Below are positions 10,257 to 20,290 of a DNA stretch of 64,000 nt, piece by piece. Numbering within the stretch: position 1 is the stretch's first letter; each line of letters starts with the position of its first letter. The DNA is from Symsagittifera roscoffensis (Eukaryota > Xenacoelomorpha > Acoela > Convolutidae). The notes under the pieces are model-generated. The model was not told where the DNA came from. It was given only the letters and a program-made list of their open reading frames with translations, and did no database searches. A program made the position numbers and the translations under genes. Where the stretch lies: assembly GCF_963678635.1 (NCBI RefSeq), contig NC_087067.1:58944487-59008486 (forward strand), given 5' to 3'.

Positions 10257-11258
10257 TTGAAGGCGAGATACAGACTCTCGGACCTACTAAGGGCGCAGAG
10301 AAATGACCGCATGACAAGTAAACTGAAAATGTGGATAGAAAATGGTGCACCCGACAAAGTTGACCTGGAAGAAGACAGTTACCGTATCCTGAGACAGTAC
10401 TTCATGCAGAAGGAGGGGAGGTTATATTTGAACAAGGACGGGATTTTGGCTTGCAAGAGAAGAGAAGAAGACGAAGTCCTATATAAGTATAACGCCATAG
10501 TGTTGCCGCAACTCTATCAGACAGAACTATTATTCAGGTCGCATGATCAGATGGGCCATCAGGGGATCGACAAAGTGTATCAGAGGATCCTGAAGCGCTT
10601 TGAGTGGCCTGGAATGAAAAAGGCATGTGACAAGTGGGTAACAGCGTGCCTGTCATGCCAACAGGTCAAGGATCCAAGGAAATTGCGATTTCCTTTACAA
10701 TCGATCGAATCGTCTGAATTCAACGAGGTGGTGCAGATAGATCACCAAAAGATATGCATGACATACAGCGGTTTTAATCAAGTCTTGGTCAGGATAGATC
10801 ACTTCACGAAGTATGCAGAGGCCGTGCCCTGCATAACTGCCTCGGCGAAAGAGACATGCGACCACCTGATCAATACGTGGATAGCGAGACATGGTTGTCC
10901 GATGACGTTTCAATCGGATAATGAAACAGCTTTCGAAGGAGATCTTACAAGAGAGCTGATGAGACGCTCACAGGTTGCTCAAGCTCACTCCACGACATAA
11001 CACCCCCAGAAGAATGGCTTAGTGGAAAGAAAGAATAGAACGTTGGTGTCGATGCTGAGGGTATATTGTTCCAGGTACATGACCGATTGGGACAGATAAC
11101 TTCCACAGGTGATGGGAGCCTATAATAGCACGCAACACTGCACCACTGGAGTCAGTCCACACATGATGATAACTAGACACGGGAAGTCTTTACCCTTGAC
11201 CTTTTTCTACCCAGATTATGAGGGAAATAAAACGTCACCACAGGTCTACGTGAGGGAT
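10257..11258 (+). pseudogene. Integrase of element A, zinc and catalytic core
   Basis: This would insert the element's DNA. The zinc-binding HHCC module is complete: His codons 10542 and 10557, Cys codons 10647 and 10656. The catalytic DDE triad is also present: Asp 10740-10742 (VQIDHQK), Asp 10917-10919 (QSDNE) and Glu 11025-11027 (GLVERKNRTL). A TAA at 10998-11000 falls between the second Asp and the Glu, and another stop lies near 11097. Relative to element B, about 25 codons are missing after SPQVYVRDG (11250). DNG is changed to DNE. So the motifs survive but the frame does not. Confidence 0.88.
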
Positions 11259-11572
11259 GGCAGAGGAAAAAATTCGACAAGAAGGCAACTGGTGCAAAAG
11301 CTTACTCGTTGGGAGACTACGTATGGAAGTGCACCAGGAGGGACGCTTTTTTAGACTGAGTACTGGCCGAGCCGCCCACTATGAGAAAATTAAGCCACAC
11401 AATCATCACAGGCAAGGCAGAGGAAAAAATTCGACAAGAAGGCAACTGCTGCAAAAGCTTACTCGGTGGGAGACTACGTATGGAAGTGCACCAGGAGGGA
11501 CGCTTTTTTAGGCTGAGTACTGGCCGAGCCGCCCACTATGAGAACATTAAGCCACACAATCATCGACAGAAG
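11259..11572 (+). repeat. 157-bp tandem duplication of the integrase C-terminal region
   Basis: 11259-11415 and 11416-11572 are head-to-tail copies differing at only a few bases. Each codes QRKKFDKK, then AYSLGDYVW, then VHQEGRFFRLSTGRAAHYE in a shifted frame. Comparison with element B shows that both copies share the same loss of ~25 codons holding the GPF (GPY/F-type) module. The deletion therefore came first and the duplication later. The integrase C-terminal domain is non-functional. Confidence 0.88.
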
Positions 11573-12298
11573 ACTGGTGTATACCCGCAGACATGGAAGA
11601 AGGGGACTATCTGATGATGGATCCTGCTTGTGAGGTCAACGAGAAGGGCACCAGGGAGAAGAACGATGGAAACGAAGTCGTAGAGGAAGTAACAAATACA
11701 CCACTGGACCTGGATCCAAACGAGAAGATTGAAGCGGATGATGAAACTTTACCCTACGCAGAAGAAGATTGGCAGGATCCCGAACAGATGGAGGTTCCCA
11801 AAAATTTGGAACCAGATCTCCCGTTCACGATACAGACTCGACAAGGCGACGGGAGAAGACCCAGAAAGAAATACAACCGTTACGGTGACGACTTTGTACA
11901 AGACAGGATAGATCTGAAAAAATAGTGGAGGAAATGGTGGGTCTAGAAGGCATAACAGTCTCACAAGACATCGACATAGTAGATGATCACGACCAGGAAC
12001 GGATTGAGGACAGGTCGAAATCCGAAATAGAATTCGACGAGTAGCAACTGGAGTCCTACGAAGAAGATCTCCCAAATCTGCGAGTCTTGGAGTGGCTGAA
12101 CGAAATGACATCAGACCCTAAAGAGACCAGTGTCACGATTCAAGACGTAGATCATGAAAGCATGAAATATATCAAGACCGAACGAGATGATCCTTCCTGG
12201 GCTGCTCAGGAAGGGCAACTACTCATTCCGGCTTCTAATCTTGACTTGATATCCGGTATGCGATCGACGGGGACTTCGATGGATATTTTTATATCACC
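11573..12298 (+). pseudogene. Pol C-terminal acidic tail of element A
   Basis: This follows integrase. DPACEVNEKGTREKNDG (about 11625-11675) is nearly identical in element B. After a strongly acidic stretch comes KYNRYGDDF (about 11875-11900), a basic-aromatic motif of the kind that ends many Ty3 Pol proteins. The frame then breaks and resumes at about 12087 (LEWLNEMTSD), leading to the macro domain, with a frame change near 12290. Function is unknown; it links integrase to the macro domain. The match to element B at both ends shows it is part of Pol and not flanking DNA. Confidence 0.65.
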
Positions 12299-12892
12299 CA
12301 CACTGAAAACTTGATAATAAAAAAACTAAGAATAGCAAGAGAGACAGGAGACTTAGAAGCAGAAACAGGCCAGGAACCTAAGAAACCTGACATAGGGAGG
12401 GTAGTTGAATCATAATTTATCTTACCAAATGAGTGTTCATGTAACATAACATTAACAGACAGTGATTTCATACTCACAAATAAAACATGTGCGATAGCAA
12501 TCACAGCAGACATGAGTTTTAGGACAGCGTTAGCGGCAGATTTCAAGAGAGAATACAAAAATGTGGAATTCCTTTGGAAGCAACGACCATGATTAGGGGG
12601 CGTAGCAGCCTTACCTCCGGCGGCGTCACAGGTATCGGAAAAATACCTATGCTTCTTGGTGACGAGGGCGACGGAGAAGCAGCACGTGGACCCAGAGAAC
12701 CTAGTCTTGTCCTTGACGAGGTTGAGAGACTTCCTTGAGGAAATGGACGTGAAAGAACTCTCGCTTCCAGTGTACAATCCGAACAGAGGACGACTGCATC
12801 CTCGGGAATTGTACGCACTTGTACACGTGATATTCTCTGATACTAATATACAAGTATATTTACATAAGAAATATTACTTAAGTATAGGCTGA
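12299..12892 (+). pseudogene. Macro (ADP-ribose-binding) domain at the end of element A Pol
   Basis: In one frame, broken by TAA at about 12413-12415 and TGA at 12590-12592, the sequence follows the macro fold of TARG1/OARD1 type from end to end. It has a SDFILTNKTCAIAITADMSF lead-in (cf. GDLF...AHC.S.D), an ALAADFKREY helix, then GGVAALPP, YLCFLVTR, a helix ending LTRLRDF, LSLPVYNPNRG and a final IFSDTNIQVYLH strand. Macro domains bind ADP-ribose, and several remove it from proteins. The position matching TARG1 catalytic Lys84 is Arg, and the GLD motif with Asp125 is replaced. Binding without hydrolysis, or decay, is therefore possible. It ends 8 codons before a stop, as a domain terminus should. 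Confidence 0.78.
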
Positions 12893-13280
12893 GCGACGTG
12901 CAAGAGGGTGTTAGGCTAAAGACTAAGTTAAGCGGTGTGTGATATGTGTGTCATGTTATGTTATGTGTTATGTTATTAAGATCTTGAGTCAGGAGGGGTT
13001 AGTGACCATGAACAACTGGAAGACGATCTTAGGAATAGATCCAAAGTTTGGACTGTCCAGTCTTAGGTCGAATTCTAAAATTTTAGAGACCGATTGATTT
13101 TAATTAATTTTAGGATCAAAATCTTTTTATCTGACTGTTTTTAAATAAATTTTAACTATAAGTTAAGGTGAAACTCACAAGTGTGATATTCGTGAACTTT
13201 TTTCTAGATCTCGATTGATCGTTTAATTACTCACTTGAGTCAAACCTTTGAATCAAACCGAATCGAGCTTGAAGAACAGA
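12893..13280 (+). other. Non-coding gap between macro-domain ORF and ORF3 of element A
   Basis: About 390 bp without a coding frame. It is AT-rich, with a TGTTATG-type simple stretch near 12950-12980. Two pyrimidine-then-TAG strings (ending 13113 and 13207) could act as 3' splice sites, which is how retroviral third genes are often expressed; this is only a suggestion. The first ATG of ORF3 is at 13281. In element B this gap and the start of ORF3 are deleted. Confidence 0.4.
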
Positions 13281-15440
13281 ATGGATAATTTCAACTTGGA
13301 TGAATTGATGGACCTGGCAGATGCGATCTATCGTCGGCTAATGGATCGAGACTTCACTCTGGATGACCCAGAGGTAGTCATGTTGCTGACCGCCCTGATA
13401 AGCATCTTGGGGCATGACAACCGTGGGGACCACCCCACGGAAGTCTTTTTGATGGCAGCATACGGAGAAAGGGGAGTACTAGACCGCCCGAATATGAGAG
13501 TGATGAGGTGGAAAAACAGGGCTCTCTCAGGGAGTGACATGGCGAATGAGCCTGGGTTGGGAAGTTCTAGGACTTACCAACCAGGTGAAATGCCTATGCC
13601 CTCCAAGCCCAAACCTGGGCTGACGAGAATGCATCAGGAGATGAACAACGAGGCTGCCTCCTCTGGTTCACCACTGAGAGCAGCTGTGTCACCAAGGAGG
13701 GCGAAAGTAGAGCAAGGGGTTCAAACGAACCGAACCCGGCAAGACCTGGATGGAGTAAAAGACGAACTGGAAAGGACGAGAAAGGAGCTGGATGAGATGA
13801 CAAAGACCAAGCTCAGTACGGTAGAAGATAGGGACATGTGGAAGAGATTGTTCGAAGACTGCAGCAGGAAACAAATTGAAGAGATTGAACGCTTGAGGCG
13901 GGATTACAAAGAGCGGTTGGCGTTGACAACAGCCGTGGGGAAGGTGATACCACCAAGGAGTATTCCTCGTGGGCAGTCCCCGATGGAACTCTTGACGCCC
14001 CGAGAAATGAGTCAGACAACGGAAACACGACTCCCGACAGCAACAGGCCGAGTGAAAATCCCAGACCCTAGTGACACCTTGGGTGACCCAGTCGTGGAAC
14101 AGACAGTGAAGAGGCTGATAGAGAGAGCAGGACGACTAGTCTCCAACAAGAATGCACAAGGTTCCGGGGTGACTGCACCCTATGAAGCAATCGACGATGC
14201 GGGTAGAGTACGGCTCTCCCGAAGTGTGATGACCAGAGAGGAAGATGGTGACACTGCGCCAACAAAGGGGAACTCTAAGGCCCCAGAGAGAAAAATACGG
14301 AAGATGCCAGCGAAGAAAGTGTCTCCAGTAATAGACGTGCAAAAGAATAATCAGTTGAGATATAACTTCACGGGAGTTCCGGAGACAGATCTGAGAGCTT
14401 GCTTCAATCGAGCGACTTGGAACCCGGCAGTGAACCTGCAGCAACCACCATTGGAGACATCACATCTGATACTGGGGGACAGCTTGGTCAGAGTACTCTC
14501 GAATTTGAGGACCTCTTGGGTCACCACGGTGATGGCATTCGGAGGAGCGACGACAGCCCAGTTATATCGAATGGTGGAGCTAATGAATCCAGGGAGGATC
14601 CCCAATGTGATGGTCCTGGTTGGAACGATTAACATCTCGAGAAGTTCGGATGAGGAGGAGGCACTATGAGAAGCAATGGTGGTGTGCTTGTTCACCACTC
14701 TCTGGCAGAAGTTCAACTGCGCGGTAGTGACCGTTTGCACTGTGCCAATGAATGCAAGGAGCTTGACAGCAGCAGGGAGAAGGCCCAACGAAGGAGTAGT
14801 CAGGTGGAATAATATCTTGAGGAATCTCGCAAGCCGGAACGCCGGAAGAATGATCCTCATGGACATCGAACATGAGCTAAGAGCTATGGATCAGGCTAGG
14901 CTAACCATGGACGGCATCCACTTCGACAGTGTAGAAGGACAGGCTTGGTTGAGCAGATTCTTCCAAGAGTGGTTGGATGAGTTAGAAATTGAACTCTTTG
15001 ACACAGGAGTGCTGAGGGAGGAAGGAGCATCAAGCGAAACGGTGATTACCACCTTTGTGCCTCCTAATCTGGAAGCACGCTTGGGGACGGTCCCGGCCGT
15101 CACGAACTATAGACAGCAGAGCTCCAGCGAACCAGGTCAAAGGACAGATGTTCAGGATCGATTGGGAGAAGCGCCGGCAGGGAGGACCATTCATCCTCGG
15201 AGAAGACTAGGACCTGTCAACCCAATGGAAGAGACAACTAGCACGTCTAGATCAGACACGAGATCGGAGACGACAAGTACCAGTCGAGAGAAGAGACGCC
15301 CGAAGAGAGGCTCGTTGATGTGGTCAAGGCCCATACCATCTCCCTGGCATATGTACAAGGACGAACTAATGAAGCTGGATCTCCAGAGGGTGAGCTTCAT
15401 CGAGGATGCCAGGAGGATGCTGAATGGAGCGAGGCTTTGA
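13281..15440 (+). pseudogene. ORF3 of element A, N-terminal coiled coil plus SGNH/GDSL hydrolase domain
   Basis: A single frame with one TGA (14667-14669). The first ~150 codons are helical, then disordered. A coiled coil lies around 13740-13930. The SGNH hydrolase domain spans ~14455-14975: LGDSL with the nucleophile Ser at 14481-14483, a Gly block AFGGATTAQ, VGTINIS where GxND is expected (14619-14640), and DGIHFD with Asp 14910 and His 14919. SGNH enzymes cut ester bonds of lipids or acetylated sugars. The GxND block is degraded to GTIN, while element B keeps GTND, so this copy is probably inactive. A Ser/Thr/Arg-rich linker follows to 15440. The start at ATG 13281 is the first in frame. 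Confidence 0.82.
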
Positions 15441-16195
15441 TAGCCGCTGGCATAAACTTCAGCTCCACGACGGCCTTGAGATTTGCTGACCTAGAGGGCT
15501 TGCCCTCTAATAACACGATGGGACCAGTGAACGCCAGACCATTGCAGGATGTGAGTTTGAATCATGATGAGAGGAATTGAGAAGGGAGACCAAGAAGATT
15601 TCTGACGACGAGGGCGCCGATTGGACAACATGTGAAGATGTTCAGGCAGCTGACGACACCCTCTGGTCATTTGAAGGAAAGAATATACCCGAAACTAGTG
15701 CGTCAAGATGGTGACGTCCAAAAATACAGTGGATTGAAAGTGATAAAGAAGGATGAGACCACCTTCGCCGCGTATGACAAAGCAGAAATAAGGAAGGCCG
15801 AGATCATGATAGTAGCGAATTCAGAGTTCGTGTATACTTCCAAGTCTCTGTTTTGGCCGGACTTCATAATGAGAACCAAACCGGAGGCCAACCAGTGGCT
15901 ACACCTAAGTCCTCGAGTAGCGGCATTGGGTGGAGATGCTTTTGAGCAAGGCCCCGTGATGATCACGAAGATCCATGCCTACTTGTTAAAGGAGGTGAGC
16001 CTGGCGGAAAATGCTGAAGAAAAGACAGCTGAGTTTGTGAACAGAATGTGCCAGATTACCCTGGAAACCTTCTGGATCCAGGAAGTGAAGGGGAACAAGG
16101 CTTTGAACGGACAGATAGCATACTGGAAGGGTTGGGAGCCGGATGGACCGCGTCCTTCTTGGCAGAAGTCTACCCGAAAGTCTCTCATTACTTGA
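15400..16195 (+). pseudogene. ORF3 of element A, block matching element B's second SGNH-like domain (truncated)
   Basis: The frame that matches element B shifts at about 15400: CQEDAEWSEALIAAG, then NTMGPVNARPL (B: SVMGPINYSL). From 15632 it shifts again to AYDKAEIRKAEIMIVANSEF and SLFWPDF (B: VYDRADPAAAKVIIVAGSDF and KLFWPE). After LFWPDF, about 200 codons present in B, including its GMND motif, are missing. The match resumes at LLKEVSLAENAEEKTAEFV near 15985. So this is an internally deleted copy of the domain described at 31240-32478, without the residues that would make an active site. Confidence 0.62.
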
Positions 16196-16560
16196 TAAAA
16201 GAATTCCTCCAAGCAGTAGTGGAAGTGTCAATAGTGGAACTACTAGCCTTGTTCGTGACGTTTGGAGCAGAGAGTTTCGTGAAAAGACCGGCGATGCTGC
16301 TCACAGAAGGAATTCAGAACCTGCGGTTAGATGGGCTTCTCACACTGATTGCGATTACCCATGGAAACTTGAGAGGACTAATGAATTTTACACGTTATCC
16401 AGAGCAGATGAGAGAGAAGGTGAGGAATTTAGACATGAAGAAAGCCACGGACCCGTGGAACAAGATAAGAGACCTGAGACACACTCTTATCCAATATCTC
16501 TTACAACAAAATCACTTTGGAACGGGAGAAGATGAGACTATCGAAGAGAAGAAGATGTGA
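16196..16560 (+). pseudogene. ORF3 conserved block (ITHGNL block) of element A
   Basis: I do not recognise a family. The frame that matches element B contains ELLALFV, then LRLDGLLTLIAITHGNL and LMNF; B has LLLALYL, LPIDGYLALVLLTHGEL and FHRL at 31099-30857. It is a moderately hydrophobic helical stretch, but too interrupted by charges to be a convincing membrane segment. The upstream edge joins the previous block through a frame change, and the C-terminal 40 codons are charged. Conservation between two otherwise diverged copies suggests a folded domain. Confidence 0.55.
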
Positions 16561-17159
16561 GACGACATGTTGGGGGCATACCCCTACTAACCGATCTGAG
16601 CTTGGCTATGAGGACCGATCCCTTAGCGTTGATCAGAGGAAACATGGAGTTTGTGACAGTGATCTATGGACCAGCAGTCACGTTTGCGTTCCCTGATGTT
16701 AAGGTGGAGGCGTGTAGGAGTTCGGTGCTGCACCTGAACCTCATATCAGCAGTGGACGGTAATGTGCTGAACTGGTGTGAGCAGCACGCATTGCGGGAGC
16801 TCATGAGTGAAGATCTGTTGTTTGCGAAAATATCAGAGCCAGAGATGACAGTCATCAATTTTGACGATCACTTCCGTGATCGTATGGGAGAAGTAGAGAA
16901 AGTGCACATCGAGGTGTTTCCGAAGCTCTGGAATCTGAGACCCTATGACAAAACGAATGGTGAAATGACCAGAGTTCCTCGTCTCACTGCAGCATATCAC
17001 AAGGTGAGGGAAGAGACGAAAGACTGGGGTGATTACGAGAAGCTGCCCGAAGCAATCCCTGAATTCCCTCTGATAAGAAGGATGTTGCTCGGAGCAGTCT
17101 CCGTGGTACAAACTCCTAGGTTGAGAGCATTTGAAACCAATGAAAGGAGAATAGGGTAA
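16557..17159 (+). pseudogene. ORF3 conserved block (GGIPLLT-YGPAVT block) of element A
   Basis: Two hundred uninterrupted codons with no known family. They match element B 30780-30177 strongly: GGIPLLTDLSLAMRTD, then VIYGPAVTFAFPD, SSVLHLNLISAVDG, VFPKLWNL and IPEFPLIRRM. The identity is among the highest in ORF3, so this is likely a structural or catalytic core. No catalytic pattern is evident to me. It continues directly from the previous block by a frame change at about 16555. Confidence 0.6.
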
Positions 17160-18472
17160 TTCGTGGCAACGATGAATACATACTTTGTGGGAGGGAATGC
17201 CGCCGTGTTACAGTATACGCGATTTGCCTACACGGATCAAGTGACGAGGAGGCGAATAAGCAACGCTGCGACTCCCAAGCCTGGAGAATTTGATAAGGAG
17301 TGGTCGGGATTAGGCCTAGCACCTATGAAGATGAGAGGCAGGACCGAACTGCCTGAAGCCTCCTTGATCCTGACTAGTGTGAAATCGGAGTGGACGGTAG
17401 TAGGAACGCTGCAGACGAGAACCCTTCGGTTGTGAGGAAATCAAAGTGGTCCATGGAGAAGAGGAAGACAGATCGGCCGGTACACTGATCATACCGAAAT
17501 TTTTGGAAGGAGCGACACTGAAAAGCAAGGACCCTCACACCCGAAGAGGAATACGTCAGAAGGAGATGATGGACAGGGAGGGAGCCGTCAAATAGAAGAA
17601 CCCATGCAACAAGATGCAAATCAAGCTGGTGGGGAAGACGACAGGGCATCGACAGGGAGAGTATCCAGCCTGGATTTCAATTTCCTCAGTGATTTTGAGA
17701 ATAACGCGGATACGTTGGAGGCGACTGAGCCAGCAGATGAAGGCACATCGATACTGGAGCCTCCGTCAGCCTTTACAGAAAAAAACGGAATTTGCCGGAG
17801 AGCAGCTCTCTGGGCAACTCGAAGAGTAACGAACAAAGACTCCTCTTGGAATCACCAAGGAGAAGAAGAATAGAAGGCTCTGCAAGAGTACCTTTCTTGG
17901 GAACGCTGCCCGAAGAAGAGTGGGAAGTACATCACCGAGACCATGAGAATAGGACGGGATGTAGATTGGACAGAGTGGCGTTCATGGAAGAAGTTTGGAC
18001 AGTAATCCAGAGCTATTGGACCCAGTCCATTTTGAAAACATGTCTCAACCGACCATTGATGCGGGAAGTCATTGACAAGCTTGATGAGTGTAAAGGGAGA
18101 TTGAGTGAGTTGTTGATTGAGTCAGCTACTGATGAAAGTGAAGCGAACTCTCCCATCAAGATGACACCTCAGGACGAAAAAGGAGAGGTGGTGTATCTGT
18201 CAAGAACCAGGAAAGGAACGATGCGATCGAAATTGGTGTTTGATAAGATCAACGAGATGAAGATGAAATTGGGCAACAAAGTGATATCGAGGAGAGTAGG
18301 AAAGACAAAGGTGGAATCAGAGATATCCATGAAAGCTGTCAATTCAGCGAAGAGAAAACGAGTCGAAGAGATCATGTATTTGGGACAAGGTGATTATCAG
18401 TTGCCTGGCACGGACAAGATGTTAACTGATGTAGCGATGTTGCCACGCATTCTCATGGCGGGGATAAAGTGA
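17160..18472 (+). pseudogene. ORF3 middle region of element A, weakly conserved and broken
   Basis: The frame changes several times (17163-17435, 17604-17873, 17792-18472). The first piece aligns weakly with element B around 30150 (FVGGNAAV versus FIGYTAAV). The middle is acidic and low-complexity. The last piece has PFLGTLPEEEW and a helical stretch matching B's MFLGTLDEKA region. It then becomes Lys/Arg-rich, with several KR clusters that could act as nuclear localisation signals. Function is unknown. In element B this region lies in a 1.16-kb tandem duplication. Confidence 0.5.
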
Positions 18473-19720
18473 GCAGGTTACAAATCCAAAAGGAGTGACC
18501 GCACTCTGACTGGAGCAACCTTGGAAATGGAAATACTCAGCCAATGTGGTAAAAGTACAATGAAAGACTTTAAGCAATCTCCCATGAACCACGGAAAGGG
18601 AAGTGTCGCAGGACAACTAGTACCAGTGGAGTATAACCGACTGACAGTGTCAGAGACTGTGTCGATAGATGAACCCGCCGGTGGATACATGGAGATGTTG
18701 CAGCACCGAAACTCGGCTAGAGGGTATGTGATAGCTCTGGTAGACACGAGTGCCATGGAGAGTTATCTGGAGACAATGTTGCAAGGTACCACCCTCAAGC
18801 AGAAGGCGTGCGGGACTTACGAGATACAGGCAGAAACGATGGAGCAGTTGGTGAGCCTCCCATGGAAAGCAGTGGTGTTACGGTACATCGAAGAAGAGAT
18901 GAGGACTGCGCCAAGAATACACGCTCTCATGGCAGTACCTTACGTGAGAACCGAATTACAACTGAGCTATTCCTGGTGCATGACGGGACTGACTCGCAAA
19001 GAATATGATTCAGAAAAGAGGAAGAGGTCAAAAGAAGAGAAGGTTTTCCTTATGACGAACCTGAGGGACCTGATAAATCAAGAGGGAGCAGTATCGTGTG
19101 CGAAGCGGAGAGACGCTCTCTTTTTCATTCGATTCATGATAGAGCAGATTTCAGTACCAGCATTGAACACCTGTGTCAAGATGCTGAGGAAGTGCGATGA
19201 ACGAGCAGAAGCCTCACTCTTGCTGGCACTGCTGGATATGCATCCAAGCAAGCCGATGGGGGTGAACTTGAAAGAACCTGAGGAATTAGAGCCCATGAGA
19301 AGGATAGCTGAAATCAGGAGATTCTCAAACAAAGAACTGAGACTTACTAAAGAATCTATGGGGGCGTTGCCGAAATCCAGTGAATACTGTGGACCGATCA
19401 GGAAGAAGTCATACAGCTGCGTGTCTGGAGTCATAGGGATAGCGTACAACCCTTTCCTGAGTGAGGACATACGTGATTGCTTCTTTGATTACGAGCTGGC
19501 AGTGTTGCTAAGATTCTGGACGTCGAGAACTGTAACGATTAAGAGCGCTACTAATCCGCAGACCAAACTGGGACTGGTCTTGGAAGAAGAGGTGACTGCA
19601 CCTTCCGTATCAAAATCCGACAAAAGAGTGGAGTTTGGGTTGGGATTCTCAGAAAAATTGCTGAGAACGAGCTTGATGGTAGTATGGGAACTGATGAGAC
19701 CATCATGTTGTCCTTCCTAG
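18473..19720 (+). pseudogene. ORF3 conserved block (GIAYNPFL block) of element A
   Basis: An open frame from about 18521 to 19720. The C-terminal half matches element B 27216-26641: MRTAPRIHALMAVPYVRT (B: MRTSSTALPLMANPFVRT), CAKRRDALFFIRF (B: LARRKDATCFLRW), and GVIGIAYNPFL followed by LRFW (B: GVMGIAYNPFL, LKFW). No known domain; the region is helical and likely intracellular. The last ~30 codons (to the stop at 19718-19720) lose similarity, and the next conserved segment lies in another frame. Confidence 0.6.
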
Positions 19721-20290
19721 TCCCAACGCTGACTCGATTTTACGGTCGACACAAGATGTGCAGAGGGAGCTGAATGCAGACTGTAACCTGCGTGACCTTA
19801 AAATCATACATAATGTGATGATAACGGCCTCTAGGAGCAACCGAGAAGACAAAGTGGAGTTGCCTGGCTCGGGACCAAAAGACTGGGTCAAACCTGGTAG
19901 TTGTCTGGCAGAAGTCTGTGGACTGGAAGGTCACGTTTGTGGAGCTCTGGATTAAGTGAAAACCCTAGAGAGACAACACAAGCAATTGACGATGGTGTTT
20001 GGGAATGTCGCGATGAAAGCAAGGACGGAAACGGAACTGATTGCGGATTGCCATGGAGGAACCGAGGTGAATCTAGTGACTGCACTAGGATTCTACAGCA
20101 TGTTTACTTCGTTAGAGTCACTATTGAATCTAGAACAGAGACATGAGATGGTCACAGCCATCAGTGTAGAAGTATTCCCAGGAGTTTTGCAAACCGAGCA
20201 GAAACACATAGGAAAATGGAGGGAAGCGATCGAGGCGGAAATGAACATCAGACACAGTGAGACTTATTGTAGACCATCTGAGTACGATAT
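19721..20290 (+). pseudogene. ORF3 block with C-x4-C-x4-H-x-C motif of element A
   Basis: In the frame starting near 19758, LRDLKIIHNV leads to KPGSCLAEVCGLEGHVCG. Its Cys and His codons (19902, 19917, 19932, 19938) form C-x4-C-x4-H-x-C. Element B has the same spacing at 26323-26285. After one stop at about 19953, the block continues with VNLVTALGFYS, then EMVTAISVEVFPGVLQ, matching B's NIATALGFFS and LVTALSVESWPGVLQ. The Cys/His spacing conserved between copies suggests metal binding. I know no family with this arrangement. Confidence 0.6.

Noticed and set aside
12590-14669. Several in-frame TGA codons (12590, 14667, and 32978 in B), suggesting UGA recoding
   Set aside because: Equivalent positions in the other copy are ordinary codons, and TAA and TAG interruptions (7750, 8807, 9120, 10998) are just as common. 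Plain decay explains them.
16215-16390. Membrane segment / envelope-like protein in ORF3
   Set aside because: The LLALFV...LTLIAITHG stretch is too short and interrupted by charges. No signal peptide, Cys-rich ectodomain or C-terminal anchor is visible, so an envelope role is not supported.
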